A DNA stretch of 64,000 nt from Promethearchaeota archaeon (GCA_008080735.1 SHMW01000001.1:53037-117036); one strand, 5' to 3'; positions 8,261 to 17,498 are shown, counted from the stretch's first letter. Notes: generated by a model not told the origin, from the letters alone. Numbers and translations: made by a program.

Positions 8261-8773
8261 ATGGCAGAGGAATTTAGTAGTTTTCTTGCATCAGCGAAAA
8301 AAGAGCCTATAGAGGAAAAGGTTAACCAATTCGGCGAGATTGTAGAGAAGATCATGAGTATTGTACTCCGTATCCCGGATTTAGTCGATCAATCCATCGC
8401 AACCATCAATCAAAAAATTTCAGGCTTAGAATCAAAAGTTAATAACATGAATAGCGAAATTTCGTCCTTAAAAAGTCAAGTGAGTTCAGGTGCTACAGCT
8501 TCTGGAGGGTCTAGTTCTGGCTCAGCACCCGGAGGCCCAACTGGGAAAGCACCCGGAGGCCCACCGCCAGGGCCATCAAAACCATCGGGTGGCGCACCTG
8601 GAGGACCGCCTGGAGGACCACCTGGAGGACCACCACCTGGACCAGGAGGCGGAGCGCCTGGAGGACCACCTGGAGGGCCAGGAGGCGGATCGAAGCCCGC
8701 AAACCCGGTATCTCTTAGAGGCGCGATTATGGGCGAACTAAAAGAACTCTTTGCAAAGAAAAACCGAAAATAG
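8261..8773 (+). CDS. Coiled-coil, polyproline protein with possible WH2-like tail
   Basis: A 170-residue protein with a good ribosome-binding site (AAGGAG) seven bases before the ATG. Residues 15-75 are helical, ending in a clean coiled coil (INQKISGLESKVNNMNSEIS). Residues 78-148 are low-complexity, with repeated GGPPGGPPGGPP, PPPGP and GGAPGGPP blocks. The last 20 residues (SLRGAIMGELKELFAKKNRK) form an amphipathic basic helix that loosely resembles a WH2 actin-binding helix. Asgard archaea have actin and profilin, and polyproline is the classic profilin ligand. The order coiled coil, PPG region, C-terminal helix also recalls WASH-complex subunit CCDC53, by layout only. The GC-rich repeat stands out against the AT-rich surroundings. 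Confidence 0.6.
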   Translation: MAEEFSSFLASAKKEPIEEKVNQFGEIVEKIMSIVLRIPDLVDQSIATINQKISGLESKVNNMNSEISSLKSQVSSGATASGGSSSGSAPGGPTGKAPGGPPPGPSKPSGGAPGGPPGGPPGGPPPGPGGGAPGGPPGGPGGGSKPANPVSLRGAIMGELKELFAKKNRK

Positions 8774-8990
8774 TTCAGTAGCGCCCCAATTTTTTCCTTA
8801 TCTTATTTTAGCTCACAGATTTCTTATATATAGGTGCATTTGTCTTTCTGGGGAAGAAATACTTTTAAGAGTATGAGTTCTAAAATTAATTTTTAATTTC
8901 TACTTCAATTACCTACCCCATCCACTTATATCAAGATTTAAAAACGAAAATACTTATAATCTATCATACGGGACAAAATGAGGGACATTT

Positions 8991-10736
8991 GTGAGAAGTC
9001 TTAGACCGCTCTTCGAGACCGATAAAAAAGTGAAGGTATCTCATGATTTTAAGCGACAAATCTTAGAGGTACTTTCCTTAGCTCGCGTTATCAATAATTA
9101 TTACTATAAGAAAAAAAAGGTACAGGAGCAGATCAGACCGCAAATTCTACGACAATTTAGGGAAGAGCTGAGTACGATTAAACAAAATCAAGATTGGTTA
9201 TTCGCGATTCCTTCGGTCTTAGAAAAGATCAGCGAAGATTTTATTAGTAAAAACGACTCCTTCCGCTTTCCAGATAGTATCATCCTCTTTGAAGTTTGGA
9301 TGAATTTGGGAATTACAAGTTTGTATCCTCAAGTTGCTTTACACTTTAAATTTCCAGGATTCTTAAAAGGAGAACAAACACGCCATATCTTTCAATTTAT
9401 CTTTTCTACTTCTCGGGGCTTAGCTTTTCCTATACAATTTCCGCCAGAATTCTATTCCTATTCACCCAAGTTCCTTAAATACTTAAATCCTCTCTTTAAA
9501 TGGATCTATAAGATATGCCATGTTCTCAATATTGCAATTTTTAAATTAGAAAAACGGTTTCATTCAAAACGGCATCACCCTGGAGATTTTGAATCCGTCA
9601 TCATCTCAAAGTACAATAATAATTTCTATAGAGCTGTGAACACGCTTTTTCATGGGTATTTTACAGATGCACCGAAAACGCTTGGTCAATATTCATCTTT
9701 TCAGGAAATTTTAGAGGATACTATGTTTTGTTATCGAATCGGTGATCATGCCATTGAAGTGAAGAAAGATGAACCACACTATCAAACTCTCGATGTACCT
9801 TTAATTAATCAAGATTTAATCAAAAAACGTTATGAAGTCGATTTTTATGGTTATATTAAGAAACTTATGGCGGTTAACAGATTATTAACAAAAAAAATCG
9901 AATATTACCGCAAAAAACGTAAGAAACTCATAAAAAATCTGCCCTTGGTGGATCAAATTAAATTCTGGCTCCAGATTTCGAAAAAACTCTCTCTTCCGGG
10001 GCAGCACCTCCCGCCTAATTATGCGGAAATAGAAAAATACCATAAGCACAAACATCTTATCGAAAAATTACGGAAATTGTTATGGTTGACTCCCCTCTTT
10101 ACGCACACAATCCATGATGCATCAAGAGTGAAAGAATCTTTCAAATTTTCTAAAAAAGCGGAGCAATTGGATGGGTACGACTATAACATAGAATCCTCAA
10201 AACCTATCTTTTTTACCTTCATCTCTACCTATGAAAAAGATGAAGAATTTGAGTTTGCGGATACGGAAGTACTCACTTCATTAGAAGATCTCCGTGACAC
10301 AATGGCAAAAATGTGGCTTTATTTTAAAGAGCGCCATTTCAAATATGCTTTAAAAAAATTAAATGATGTGGCGCGGCTTTCTACCGAAAATAAGGAAAAC
10401 AAGGCGAAAATAGAGACGGACATTAAAAAACTAATCCCAATTATTGCGATTTATGAAATTTTTAACAGACCCCTATCCGAATCCGTATATCCCGAGTCCA
10501 TTCCTCAAACTAAGCGTTTTAAAGCATATTTAGCAAAATTTTTAACCTCTCGCTATAATATACTCGGATTAAATCTCATTAAATTCTTTAATAAGTTAGC
10601 CTATAGAAATTGGGCATATCTTATAACACAGAAAGAGATGAATCTCCATCAATTCTTTCGTTTTATCTTTAGTTTGGACATTTGGAAACATATCCCTAGA
10701 AATATAAAAGAATATTTGACACAGAACTCTGTCTAA
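8991..10736 (+). CDS. Large uncharacterised basic protein
   Basis: A 581-residue protein starting at the GTG at 8991. It is rich in K, F, Y and L, with no signal peptide, convincing membrane span or recognisable catalytic motif. The N-terminal third has a helical start (KRQILEVLSLARVINNYYY), and the region RKKLIKNLPLVDQIKFWLQ is helical and basic. I do not recognise the family. It stands alone, with its own upstream AT-rich region containing TATATA (8823-8831) and a converging downstream neighbour. Codon use looks like that of surrounding genes, so recent transfer is not indicated. Confidence 0.55.
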   Translation: MRSLRPLFETDKKVKVSHDFKRQILEVLSLARVINNYYYKKKKVQEQIRPQILRQFREELSTIKQNQDWLFAIPSVLEKISEDFISKNDSFRFPDSIILFEVWMNLGITSLYPQVALHFKFPGFLKGEQTRHIFQFIFSTSRGLAFPIQFPPEFYSYSPKFLKYLNPLFKWIYKICHVLNIAIFKLEKRFHSKRHHPGDFESVIISKYNNNFYRAVNTLFHGYFTDAPKTLGQYSSFQEILEDTMFCYRIGDHAIEVKKDEPHYQTLDVPLINQDLIKKRYEVDFYGYIKKLMAVNRLLTKKIEYYRKKRKKLIKNLPLVDQIKFWLQISKKLSLPGQHLPPNYAEIEKYHKHKHLIEKLRKLLWLTPLFTHTIHDASRVKESFKFSKKAEQLDGYDYNIESSKPIFFTFISTYEKDEEFEFADTEVLTSLEDLRDTMAKMWLYFKERHFKYALKKLNDVARLSTENKENKAKIETDIKKLIPIIAIYEIFNRPLSESVYPESIPQTKRFKAYLAKFLTSRYNILGLNLIKFFNKLAYRNWAYLITQKEMNLHQFFRFIFSLDIWKHIPRNIKEYLTQNSV

Positions 10737-10923
10737 GGGAAACCAACCTTAAGAATAAAAACTTTTTGTAACAAAACCTCTAGATTTTACTGAGGACGTC
10801 TCAAGACGACGATAAAACCTTAATATTGTTGGAAATGTTTAGTGGGGAAATCTAAATCTTTAGATAATATTTAAATTATTAGGGATATGCATTTTTCATT
10901 ATGAGAAGAAAAGACTTAGAAAC

Positions 10924-11061
10924 ATGGAGATCTCGAAAATTTTGGCTCTTCTCACGATAATATATGATAATTGTTCGCAAGAGCGATTGAGAGAAGTCAT
11001 CGCTACCAAAAATAAATCTCAAAAAACAAGAAAATGGAATTATTATGCATATATTCTTTAG
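10924..11061 (+). CDS. Possible small protein (45 aa)
   Basis: In the 321-base gap between the large unknown gene and the Elf1-like gene there is an ATG at 10924 with 45 sense codons, encoding a peptide that begins MEISKILALLTIIYDN and ends WNYYAYIL. Its stop overlaps the end of the convergent Elf1-like gene by four bases. I see no strong ribosome-binding site and recognise no homologue. It may be a random open frame; nothing else is evident in this gap. Confidence 0.25.
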   Translation: MEISKILALLTIIYDNCSQERLREVIATKNKSQKTRKWNYYAYIL

Positions 11062-11639
11062 AATTCCAAAAAACCAGGATCTTCGAATACATCTTCGATT
11101 TCGCGCTCTTTCTTTATGTCACTCTCGTCGTGCTCACTGAATAAGGAATCGTCATCTGTCTGAATCCCGTGTTCAAGTTCTTCGGTTTCTAATTTGAGAA
11201 GAGCATCTTTCTCCAAACGCTTGTATTTTTCCGATCTCATTTTCCATTCATTTACCTCGTCCATATCAACATCATCTTCTTCTAATAATTGGGCCGCTTT
11301 AACCTTACTCAGATCTGCTAATATTGAATAGGCAAATGCTAATTCTCCGAACTCTTCCTTTTGCTTAAGCTTATTAACTCGTCTCTCTAATCTTTGTAGC
11401 TCCTGATCCGCGTAGTATATATCGATAAAATCCCCAAAGGCATCCACTGGTTCTGAGATCGAGTTGATTAAAACCTCTTTCTCAAGTCCACAATGTCCGC
11501 ATTTTACTGTTGCGAAGCCGCCACCTTTTTTAATATCCTTTACCTTTACACTTTTTTCACCGCAGCTGGGGCATGTGAAAATCTTTGGTAATTTCTTAAC
11601 TCTTCTATAGCTCGTTTGCTTTCTTTTACGTCGTCCCAT
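11058..11639 (-). CDS. Elf1/ELOF1-like zinc-ribbon transcription elongation factor
   Basis: A 193-residue protein whose first 85 residues match eukaryotic Elf1: MGRRKRK start, LPKIFTCPSCGEKSVKV, a basic glycine loop, VKCGHCGLEKEVLI, and the diagnostic PVDAFGDFIDIYY. The four zinc cysteines (CPSC, CGHC) are intact. Elf1 binds RNA polymerase II near the downstream DNA and aids elongation through nucleosomes and transcription-coupled repair; it is known from Asgard and a few other archaea. Here the domain is followed by about 105 extra residues, first helical (QELQRLERRVNKLKQ) and then very acidic. The gene faces away from the eight-gene cluster and shares a 205-base intergenic region with it. 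Confidence 0.85.
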   Translation of the reverse strand: MGRRKRKQTSYRRVKKLPKIFTCPSCGEKSVKVKDIKKGGGFATVKCGHCGLEKEVLINSISEPVDAFGDFIDIYYADQELQRLERRVNKLKQKEEFGELAFAYSILADLSKVKAAQLLEEDDVDMDEVNEWKMRSEKYKRLEKDALLKLETEELEHGIQTDDDSLFSEHDESDIKKEREIEDVFEDPGFLEF

Positions 11640-11724
11640 AAAATCTCCTCGAAAATTAAATTAATTATATTTTAAATTTGATAATTTAAAGAACATTAAA
11701 TCAAATAAGATATGGAATCGGGGG

Positions 11725-11783
11725 CTAAAAAATTTTTCGGTTTCTGCGAGCTCCTTTCCACAACGTATCGAAAAATTTTTTAG
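11725..11783. repeat. Perfect 15-bp inverted repeat upstream of the eight-gene cluster
   Basis: CTAAAAAATTTTTCG at 11725-11739 is exactly reverse-complemented at 11769-11783, with a 29-base spacer of higher GC content. Each arm is itself nearly palindromic (A6T5). It lies between the divergent Elf1-like gene and the first cluster gene, 62 bases before that gene's start. It could be an operator for a dimeric regulator, a pair of binding sites, or a terminator-like hairpin. No known motif is matched. Confidence 0.7.
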
Positions 11784-11844
11784 GAATCATGTATTAGATA
11801 AAATACTCTTTTTGGCTAAATCTTAATCAATACTAAAAGAGAGA

Positions 11845-12951
11845 GTGGATAGTAGGATGGAACATAAAAATTTATCATTAGAGTATGACAGAGACTTAAT
11901 AAATCGAATTCTCGATGATGCAGATATGCGCTATATTATCCTGTTCTTATATACAATTCGCAATGACCTATTTCGAGATTTAACAGATGAGGATCTAATA
12001 GACGCGTATAACCGAGTCTTAATTTTAGATGAGATTTTTAAAGGAAATTTATTAAGTTTCTGGGATGAGGAATTCATCGAAATTGCCATCGATTTAGGCT
12101 TAATTAAGAATATCAGAACAAAAAGAGAGTTTGATCAAAAAGAGCAAGATTTCATTGTTAAACTGGGTGAAGAGACCATCACGATAGAAGGTGATACCAT
12201 CTCAGTACCAGCGGACACGCTTTATCTTATGATTACAAAGAAATTCAAATCCGTCAATCGCCGTAACTACAATCTGGCACTGACGAGATTAAAAAGCGTT
12301 CGTTGTGAAGCTTCGGGTGTAATTCACCCCTTTATATATCAGATCGGAGAAAATGATTATACGATCTCAGATGATTTATATTATATTCTAGACCAATTTG
12401 GAAACATATATCAGACGATTAAAATAGAAAATACTGTAGAGGGCTTTGCCGATCGATTTATAGAAATTTATGATAAGCTTGTGGAACTGATTGAACTATA
12501 TGATACTGGACTTACAAATAAAAAAGCAACTGAAAAAGCGAACAAAGCAATCGAGCAAGGGAAAGATATTATACAATTTCTTAAAGACGAGAATATCTCA
12601 TTATCAGATAAATTCAAGTTTGACAAAGTTGATAAGAGTGAATCAATTTTTAAAGATTGGCATTCACGATTGATCCAGCTCTTAAATTTCCGTTATAAAA
12701 TGAATAATATCGAGACACAAATAAAGGAGATTAAACAATATTATTCTGGCAAGGATAAAAAATTTAATTACTTGGAATTCATCGAAATGGTCTCGTTCAA
12801 CGAGGAGGGGATTGTAGATAAAATTAGAAATGATCTGATAACCCTAAGGGAACAAATTATCGATATAAATGATATTATTTCGAAATTAACAAAAAAGCAG
12901 ATAAAGCTTTTGAATTTGGATTTTGAACGATTTTTAATTGAGCAAGAATAA
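11845..12951 (+). CDS. Cluster protein 1: helical protein of unknown function
   Basis: A 368-residue acidic protein; the start at 11845 is TTG-type and an ATG at 11857 is a good alternative. The N-terminal 90 residues are helical (DRDLINRILDDADMRYIILFLY, LTDEDLIDAYNRVLILDEIF). A central part has beta elements (EETITIEGDTISVPADTLYLM), and residues 200-360 are long charged helices likely to pack as a coiled coil. No nuclease, kinase or nucleotide-binding motif is visible. It opens an eight-gene same-strand run, with the next gene starting two bases after its stop. Function unknown; a structural or adaptor subunit fits best. Confidence 0.65.
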   Translation: MDSRMEHKNLSLEYDRDLINRILDDADMRYIILFLYTIRNDLFRDLTDEDLIDAYNRVLILDEIFKGNLLSFWDEEFIEIAIDLGLIKNIRTKREFDQKEQDFIVKLGEETITIEGDTISVPADTLYLMITKKFKSVNRRNYNLALTRLKSVRCEASGVIHPFIYQIGENDYTISDDLYYILDQFGNIYQTIKIENTVEGFADRFIEIYDKLVELIELYDTGLTNKKATEKANKAIEQGKDIIQFLKDENISLSDKFKFDKVDKSESIFKDWHSRLIQLLNFRYKMNNIETQIKEIKQYYSGKDKKFNYLEFIEMVSFNEEGIVDKIRNDLITLREQIIDINDIISKLTKKQIKLLNLDFERFLIEQE

Positions 12952-12953
12952 AG

Positions 12954-13940
12954 GTGAGTGTATATAAAATGATATGTCCTGTATGCGAAATAGAAATGGA
13001 AACTTTGGTGGAGGGTATTTTCCAATGTCCGAAATGTCGAAAAATCATAAAACAAAAAACGGAAGAAGAGCAAGAAGAGGAAAAGAAGATTGGAAAGGGT
13101 GAACTTCAAGAGGGAGAATACTTCCACCGAAATGCAAGTATTAATAGACAATATGAAATATGCGAAAGTGGAATTACTGTAAATAAAACTGAAAACAGAT
13201 GGTTTGCGGTGCTAATTTGCCATAGTGCATATCTTGAAAGTGAACGATATGTTCGACTTTCATGGTGGAAAAAATCATTTTATCGGCATGCAGGGATGAT
13301 GAAGATATATGAAGAAGATGTCATGAAAAATTTGATAGCTGCTTTAGAAAAAATTGATAAAAAATTCGATGATTTCTGGACCTTCAAAGGAAAATTTAGA
13401 GAAAACAAAACTCTCACAGAAGAGGATAAAATTCGAGAAAAAAAATTAGATCTTATCAAATATAGGATAATCGAAAATCGAACGTGTCCGAAATGTGGGA
13501 AGAAAATGGATAAGGAAAAATCGCACTATGAATGTCCACATTGTGGAGAAATAGTCATTCTGGAGGGTTATAACCAACCCGTGTTTAATATCGCCCCAAC
13601 AGATCTCAAATTAAATTTTCAAGCAAGCTTTCCTATAAACTTTTATCTTCCCGTTGCAGGTATAACTATAAAATGGTTGATGGGTGAGTGGAAAAGCTTG
13701 GTAGTTATTTATTCAAAAGAAAACCCCAATAAGAAATGGCTTCGGTTTTATTGGTGGATACGAGATTTAAAAAATGTATTAAAATATGGGAAGCGTGAGA
13801 TTGGAGAAAGTTCTAAATTAGGTTGGAAAGCCAAAAAAGGAGCTGGTACTACTAATCTTTACAATAAAGATATAATAAGGCCTCTAATCGACGCATTAAA
13901 AAAAATATCTAAAGAAATGAATTGGAATATTGAAGAGTAG
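12954..13940 (+). CDS. Cluster protein 2: duplicated zinc-ribbon plus PC4-like domain
   Basis: A 328-residue protein made of two similar halves; GTG at 12954 or ATG at 12969 may start it. Each half has a zinc ribbon (CPVC/CPKC at about residues 9-28; CPKC/CPHC at about 180-198), then a beta-rich domain ending in a helix. The halves share W-x3-V, a YVRLSWW or WLRFYWW strand, and a final D-x3-LI-x-AL-x-KI helix. Strands followed by one helix, with aromatic/basic strands, recall the PC4/Pur single-stranded nucleic-acid-binding fold, but I cannot confirm this. Position two bases after protein 1 points to coupled expression. A nucleic-acid-contacting subunit is my best inference. Confidence 0.65.
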   Translation: MSVYKMICPVCEIEMETLVEGIFQCPKCRKIIKQKTEEEQEEEKKIGKGELQEGEYFHRNASINRQYEICESGITVNKTENRWFAVLICHSAYLESERYVRLSWWKKSFYRHAGMMKIYEEDVMKNLIAALEKIDKKFDDFWTFKGKFRENKTLTEEDKIREKKLDLIKYRIIENRTCPKCGKKMDKEKSHYECPHCGEIVILEGYNQPVFNIAPTDLKLNFQASFPINFYLPVAGITIKWLMGEWKSLVVIYSKENPNKKWLRFYWWIRDLKNVLKYGKREIGESSKLGWKAKKGAGTTNLYNKDIIRPLIDALKKISKEMNWNIEE

Positions 13941-13954
13941 AAAGGAGATAATAT

Positions 13955-15094
13955 ATGTCTGAACAACAAGATCCCACTTGGAATGATTTACTAAACTCAT
14001 TTATCGGGGGAGTGGATAAGGCAATTCAACATCTAGAAGAAAGAGATATTGAACGAATACCTGGTGCTAGAGAAGCTCTATTACGGCGTCTAAATGATAT
14101 GAAAACCCACTTTCCGAAAAATAATGGAGATATTTTTATAAAAGCCATAAATGATAAGATTCAAAACTCCTTTTTTCCTAACACTCGCGATTTTTCTGAT
14201 GCTTTTCAAAAGATTCTCCAATCACGTACACACGAACAAGACTATATTATAAATGAATTAATTAATGGATTTGTCACTTCTCGTGCCAAAGGAATCGCTT
14301 CTGGGACTCAAATACCTGTAATTGACAGATTGGTGGAAGCATTTTCAACGCGCAATGATTTTCATATAGTTGATCATCAATTTTACGCATTATTTGGTGA
14401 TCCAAACAAACCACGGAAATATGTAAAGGATCAATTAGAGGAGCTGGTAAATCTATTCGGGTTGGTCTCGAAAGAATTAGTCGTGGAGAAAGATGTGAGG
14501 AAAAGCGAGAAAAAAATCTATACCTTTTATACATTTCCCGATGAGATATTGACGATTTTAGAAGAAAAATATATCGTCATTGACGAGGAACTAGGGTATG
14601 CGTATGTGAGTGAGGAATTTGATCGAAACGTGTTTATATGCATGTTTTTAGCCAATATTTCTGTCAATTGGGATAATTTAGAAAAAATTGGTGGAGAATA
14701 TACGGTAAATGGAATTTGCGCCATCTTTGCTTTAATTCTTTTATTAAGCTTTATGCCTAAGGTTTCTGTAAGTGAGGATAACCCAATCCTTCGAGATCCA
14801 ACCTATAATGAGGAAAATATGAGCGTTATTCCGAAATCGTGGATGATGAAACAAGTTTTAGATCCATTATTCGAACCTCTTATAAAAGTGGTTGCATATA
14901 GAATAGGTGGAGGTCTTTGGCTTTCCAGTGTTATTGATTCAGAAGTGAATAAAAAAATTCATAATCAAATAAGATTTTTGATAAAGGATGTGAATAGATG
15001 GATCCTCGGAGAGTTAGTTCGTGTGGAAGTACCCATATTTGTTGAGATTTCCAATATATTCCAAGAAATCATGGTGGGTACTGAAAGAGAATAA
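13955..15094 (+). CDS. Cluster protein 3: helical protein with a probable winged helix
   Basis: A 379-residue protein starting at ATG 13955, with GAAAGGAGA 7-15 bases upstream. Residues 1-120 are helical. Residues 145-200 (KPRKYVKDQLEELVNLFGLV then KKIYTFYTFPDEILTILEE) have the helix-helix-wing shape of a winged-helix domain. A hydrophobic helix around CAIFALILLLSFM may be buried core rather than a membrane span. The C-terminus is helical. I find no catalytic motif. It may be a scaffolding or DNA-contacting subunit of the AAA+ machine. Confidence 0.6.
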   Translation: MSEQQDPTWNDLLNSFIGGVDKAIQHLEERDIERIPGAREALLRRLNDMKTHFPKNNGDIFIKAINDKIQNSFFPNTRDFSDAFQKILQSRTHEQDYIINELINGFVTSRAKGIASGTQIPVIDRLVEAFSTRNDFHIVDHQFYALFGDPNKPRKYVKDQLEELVNLFGLVSKELVVEKDVRKSEKKIYTFYTFPDEILTILEEKYIVIDEELGYAYVSEEFDRNVFICMFLANISVNWDNLEKIGGEYTVNGICAIFALILLLSFMPKVSVSEDNPILRDPTYNEENMSVIPKSWMMKQVLDPLFEPLIKVVAYRIGGGLWLSSVIDSEVNKKIHNQIRFLIKDVNRWILGELVRVEVPIFVEISNIFQEIMVGTERE

Positions 15095-15140
15095 AGAACT
15101 GAATTTAAAATATTTTTAATCAAATAGGTGTAATTAAAAC

Positions 15141-16406
15141 GTGGTCAGAGAAAAATGGACAGACATATTGCCTAGATATCAGACATTTATTAGTCACATG
15201 AAGCCTATCCTTAGAGAAACGCGCAGAATTATAGAAGGATTAGATCCCGACCTTCTCTATGATACAGAAGTATTAGATAAAATTAGGCAAGAGGAAGAAA
15301 AAAGAAATGTTCGTAAAGTTCGCGCACTGACAGAATTTTCTGCGATGTATCGTTCTAATGTATACGAAATCATGAAAGATTTTATTATTAAATATAGAGA
15401 TCGCATCCCTCTAATAGATATTAAGGATTATATTATAGATTTTCTTCAAGAATCCGTAAAGGCATTAACCATATTACGAAATATCACAAATCCCGATGAA
15501 AGAAATTTAGAAAATACATACCTTTATCGCTTAGTAAAATATCTAGAAGGAATTCTATTTCCACGCAGAGGAAGTATTAAAGAGATTTATGAAGCTCTAT
15601 TAGAATATGTGCCAGATTTCTATGAATCCCAGAGACATATTCTCATGACACATACTTATTACCGAGAGGATTTGGAACATCCGGATTTCTTTACCATCCC
15701 GGGCATCTCTCCGAAAGTCTATCAAATTATAAATAATGTCACCTCTTTCTTCAACTTAGATCCAAGCTATGGTGCGTTTCCAGAACGACAAAATCAAGAA
15801 ATTCCAATGATATTGATAAAAGATGTATTTTTACCTTATATTGATTCTATTGCAAATGCCGAAGAAGAAGCAATTAACAATATCGGGGAGAGAATCGGTT
15901 TAAGGGTTATAGATGGTATATTTCTAGCCCCTAAAGAAGAGACTATTGATTTGTTTATGGATAATAATTATTTTCGCAAAAACAAACAATCGGACGGGAC
16001 GATGCGATATGTCCCACAATTTAGTAATGAGACCCTAATTTTATATTATTTAGCATTCGCGTCAAGAAGAAGGGGATTTTTATCTAAAGAACTTATAAAT
16101 TGGATCGCAATGAATTTTGCGTTTTTGGTATATATGGGAATATTAAAATGGAAGCTTACAGATGAAAATATATTTTATTCAATATTTAAAGATCTTCAAA
16201 CAAATGAAAAAGTATTGCCCTACTTAATGAAGTTGATTTGCTTTCCTAATTATCTGGGATTGGATAAAACCAAGATTAGAGACAGTCCCCAATATAGGAA
16301 GGAGATATTTAATTTTATAGGCGCTCAGATTGATAATTTAGAGCAACTGATTGAAAATATTGGAGAATATTGTGAGAAAATTGAAAAGGAAGGAAATAAT
16401 AAATAA
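15141..16406 (+). CDS. Cluster protein 4: large helical protein of unknown function
   Basis: A 421-residue protein from the GTG at 15141, mostly alpha-helical and without recognised motifs. Residues 1-115 are helical and include an RKVRALTEFSAMYRSNVYE segment; the middle has PDFFTIPGISPKVYQIINNV; the C-terminal 100 residues pack hydrophobic helices (RRRGFLSKELINWIAMNFAF). The overall composition resembles that of protein 3, and the two may be distant paralogues. It lies 46 bases after protein 3 and 21 before the AAA+ gene. Function unknown. Confidence 0.6.
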   Translation: MVREKWTDILPRYQTFISHMKPILRETRRIIEGLDPDLLYDTEVLDKIRQEEEKRNVRKVRALTEFSAMYRSNVYEIMKDFIIKYRDRIPLIDIKDYIIDFLQESVKALTILRNITNPDERNLENTYLYRLVKYLEGILFPRRGSIKEIYEALLEYVPDFYESQRHILMTHTYYREDLEHPDFFTIPGISPKVYQIINNVTSFFNLDPSYGAFPERQNQEIPMILIKDVFLPYIDSIANAEEEAINNIGERIGLRVIDGIFLAPKEETIDLFMDNNYFRKNKQSDGTMRYVPQFSNETLILYYLAFASRRRGFLSKELINWIAMNFAFLVYMGILKWKLTDENIFYSIFKDLQTNEKVLPYLMKLICFPNYLGLDKTKIRDSPQYRKEIFNFIGAQIDNLEQLIENIGEYCEKIEKEGNNK

Positions 16407-16427
16407 AATATAAAAAAGGTAAAAAAA

Positions 16428-17498
16428 ATGTATACTGATGAAGAAATAAGAGAACGCCTGAGCAAATATGGTGCAGTGTATTTGCCCGAAGATATCAAAG
16501 AAGATATTGATGATATAAAAGGTAATGAAGATAAGAAGGATCGATTAGATGATTTTTTTAAGGGTTTGAAAAAGTATGAAGATATTTCAGAACAACTAAA
16601 AAAAACAAAACTCTCTCCCAGTTTAACTTTACTTCTATTTGGCCCCCCTGGGACGGGAAAAACCTCTCTTACTCGGGCTTATGCCAAGCAATATGAAATA
16701 GCGATGTGTGTTGTTGAGTCAGATAGATTAGTCTCCCCTTTATTAGGCGATACGATAAAAAATATAAGAAATGTGGTGGAATTAGCTGCAGATATTGCAA
16801 AAGAGAATGGTGCCTTTTTATTATTTTTTGATGAAATTGATGCTATAGGTTCCGAAAGATCAAATATACATGAAGTTGGAGAGATTAAACGAGCAGTTAT
16901 CTCATTTTTACAAGTGATTGACAAGGTAAATTATGAAGGAACACCACTGGCTATTTTTGGAGCAACCAATCATCAACATCAATTAGATTCTGCAATTTGG
17001 AGGCGTTTTACCTTTCATCTGAAATTTGATTTTCCAAATTACGAATTAAGAAAAGAAATAATTGAATCTTATCTGGATAAAATAAAAAATGCTAATATTG
17101 GTGTTGATGACACCATATATAAAAGACTTGATCAAGAATATGTAAAAATAAGAGAAATTCATACGAACCTTGAGGGCAAATTGGGAAGGGAAATAAGTGA
17201 ATTTGAAGATAATCTTCTCTGGAATGAAATAGAAAAAAAAAAAGATGTTCAAGGGTTCCTCAAACTAACAATTGGTTATTCGGGATCAGATATTGAAAGA
17301 GGGACCAGAGTTGCCCTTTTCAAAGTTATTCAAACAGGGGTACTGACATATGATATTTTTTATGATTCTTTGAAATTGGTAGGTGGAACAGCGGTACATG
17401 TAGAAAGACAAGATATCTTAAGTCATTCAAAGCAAAGGAAAGGAAAAGAAAAATATACTTCAAGTCGACCCCCTACCTCAGGACCACCTGAAATATAA
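16428..17498 (+). CDS. Cluster protein 5: AAA+ ATPase of the classical AAA clade
   Basis: A 356-residue single-domain AAA ATPase. Key motifs are intact: Walker A FGPPGTGKTS (71-80), Walker B LLFFDEIDAI (131-140), sensor 1 IFGATN (176-181), arginine-finger-type WRRF (191-194) and a C-terminal lid with GYSGSDIERGTRVAL, the classical AAA sensor-2 region. Such enzymes form hexamers that thread or remodel protein partners. An insertion of charged helix (about residues 225-270) separates the core from the lid. The N-terminus has no recognisable MIT, zinc or protease domain, and the tail is Ser/Pro-rich. Being central in the cluster, it is probably the motor acting on the coiled-coil or winged-helix neighbours. 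Confidence 0.9.
   Translation: MYTDEEIRERLSKYGAVYLPEDIKEDIDDIKGNEDKKDRLDDFFKGLKKYEDISEQLKKTKLSPSLTLLLFGPPGTGKTSLTRAYAKQYEIAMCVVESDRLVSPLLGDTIKNIRNVVELAADIAKENGAFLLFFDEIDAIGSERSNIHEVGEIKRAVISFLQVIDKVNYEGTPLAIFGATNHQHQLDSAIWRRFTFHLKFDFPNYELRKEIIESYLDKIKNANIGVDDTIYKRLDQEYVKIREIHTNLEGKLGREISEFEDNLLWNEIEKKKDVQGFLKLTIGYSGSDIERGTRVALFKVIQTGVLTYDIFYDSLKLVGGTAVHVERQDILSHSKQRKGKEKYTSSRPPTSGPPEI

Noticed and set aside
8490..8741. Open frames on both strands inside the proline-rich repeat
   Set aside because: They arise from the GC-rich GGPP repeat read in other frames; the +1 product with coiled coil and good ribosome-binding site is the real gene.
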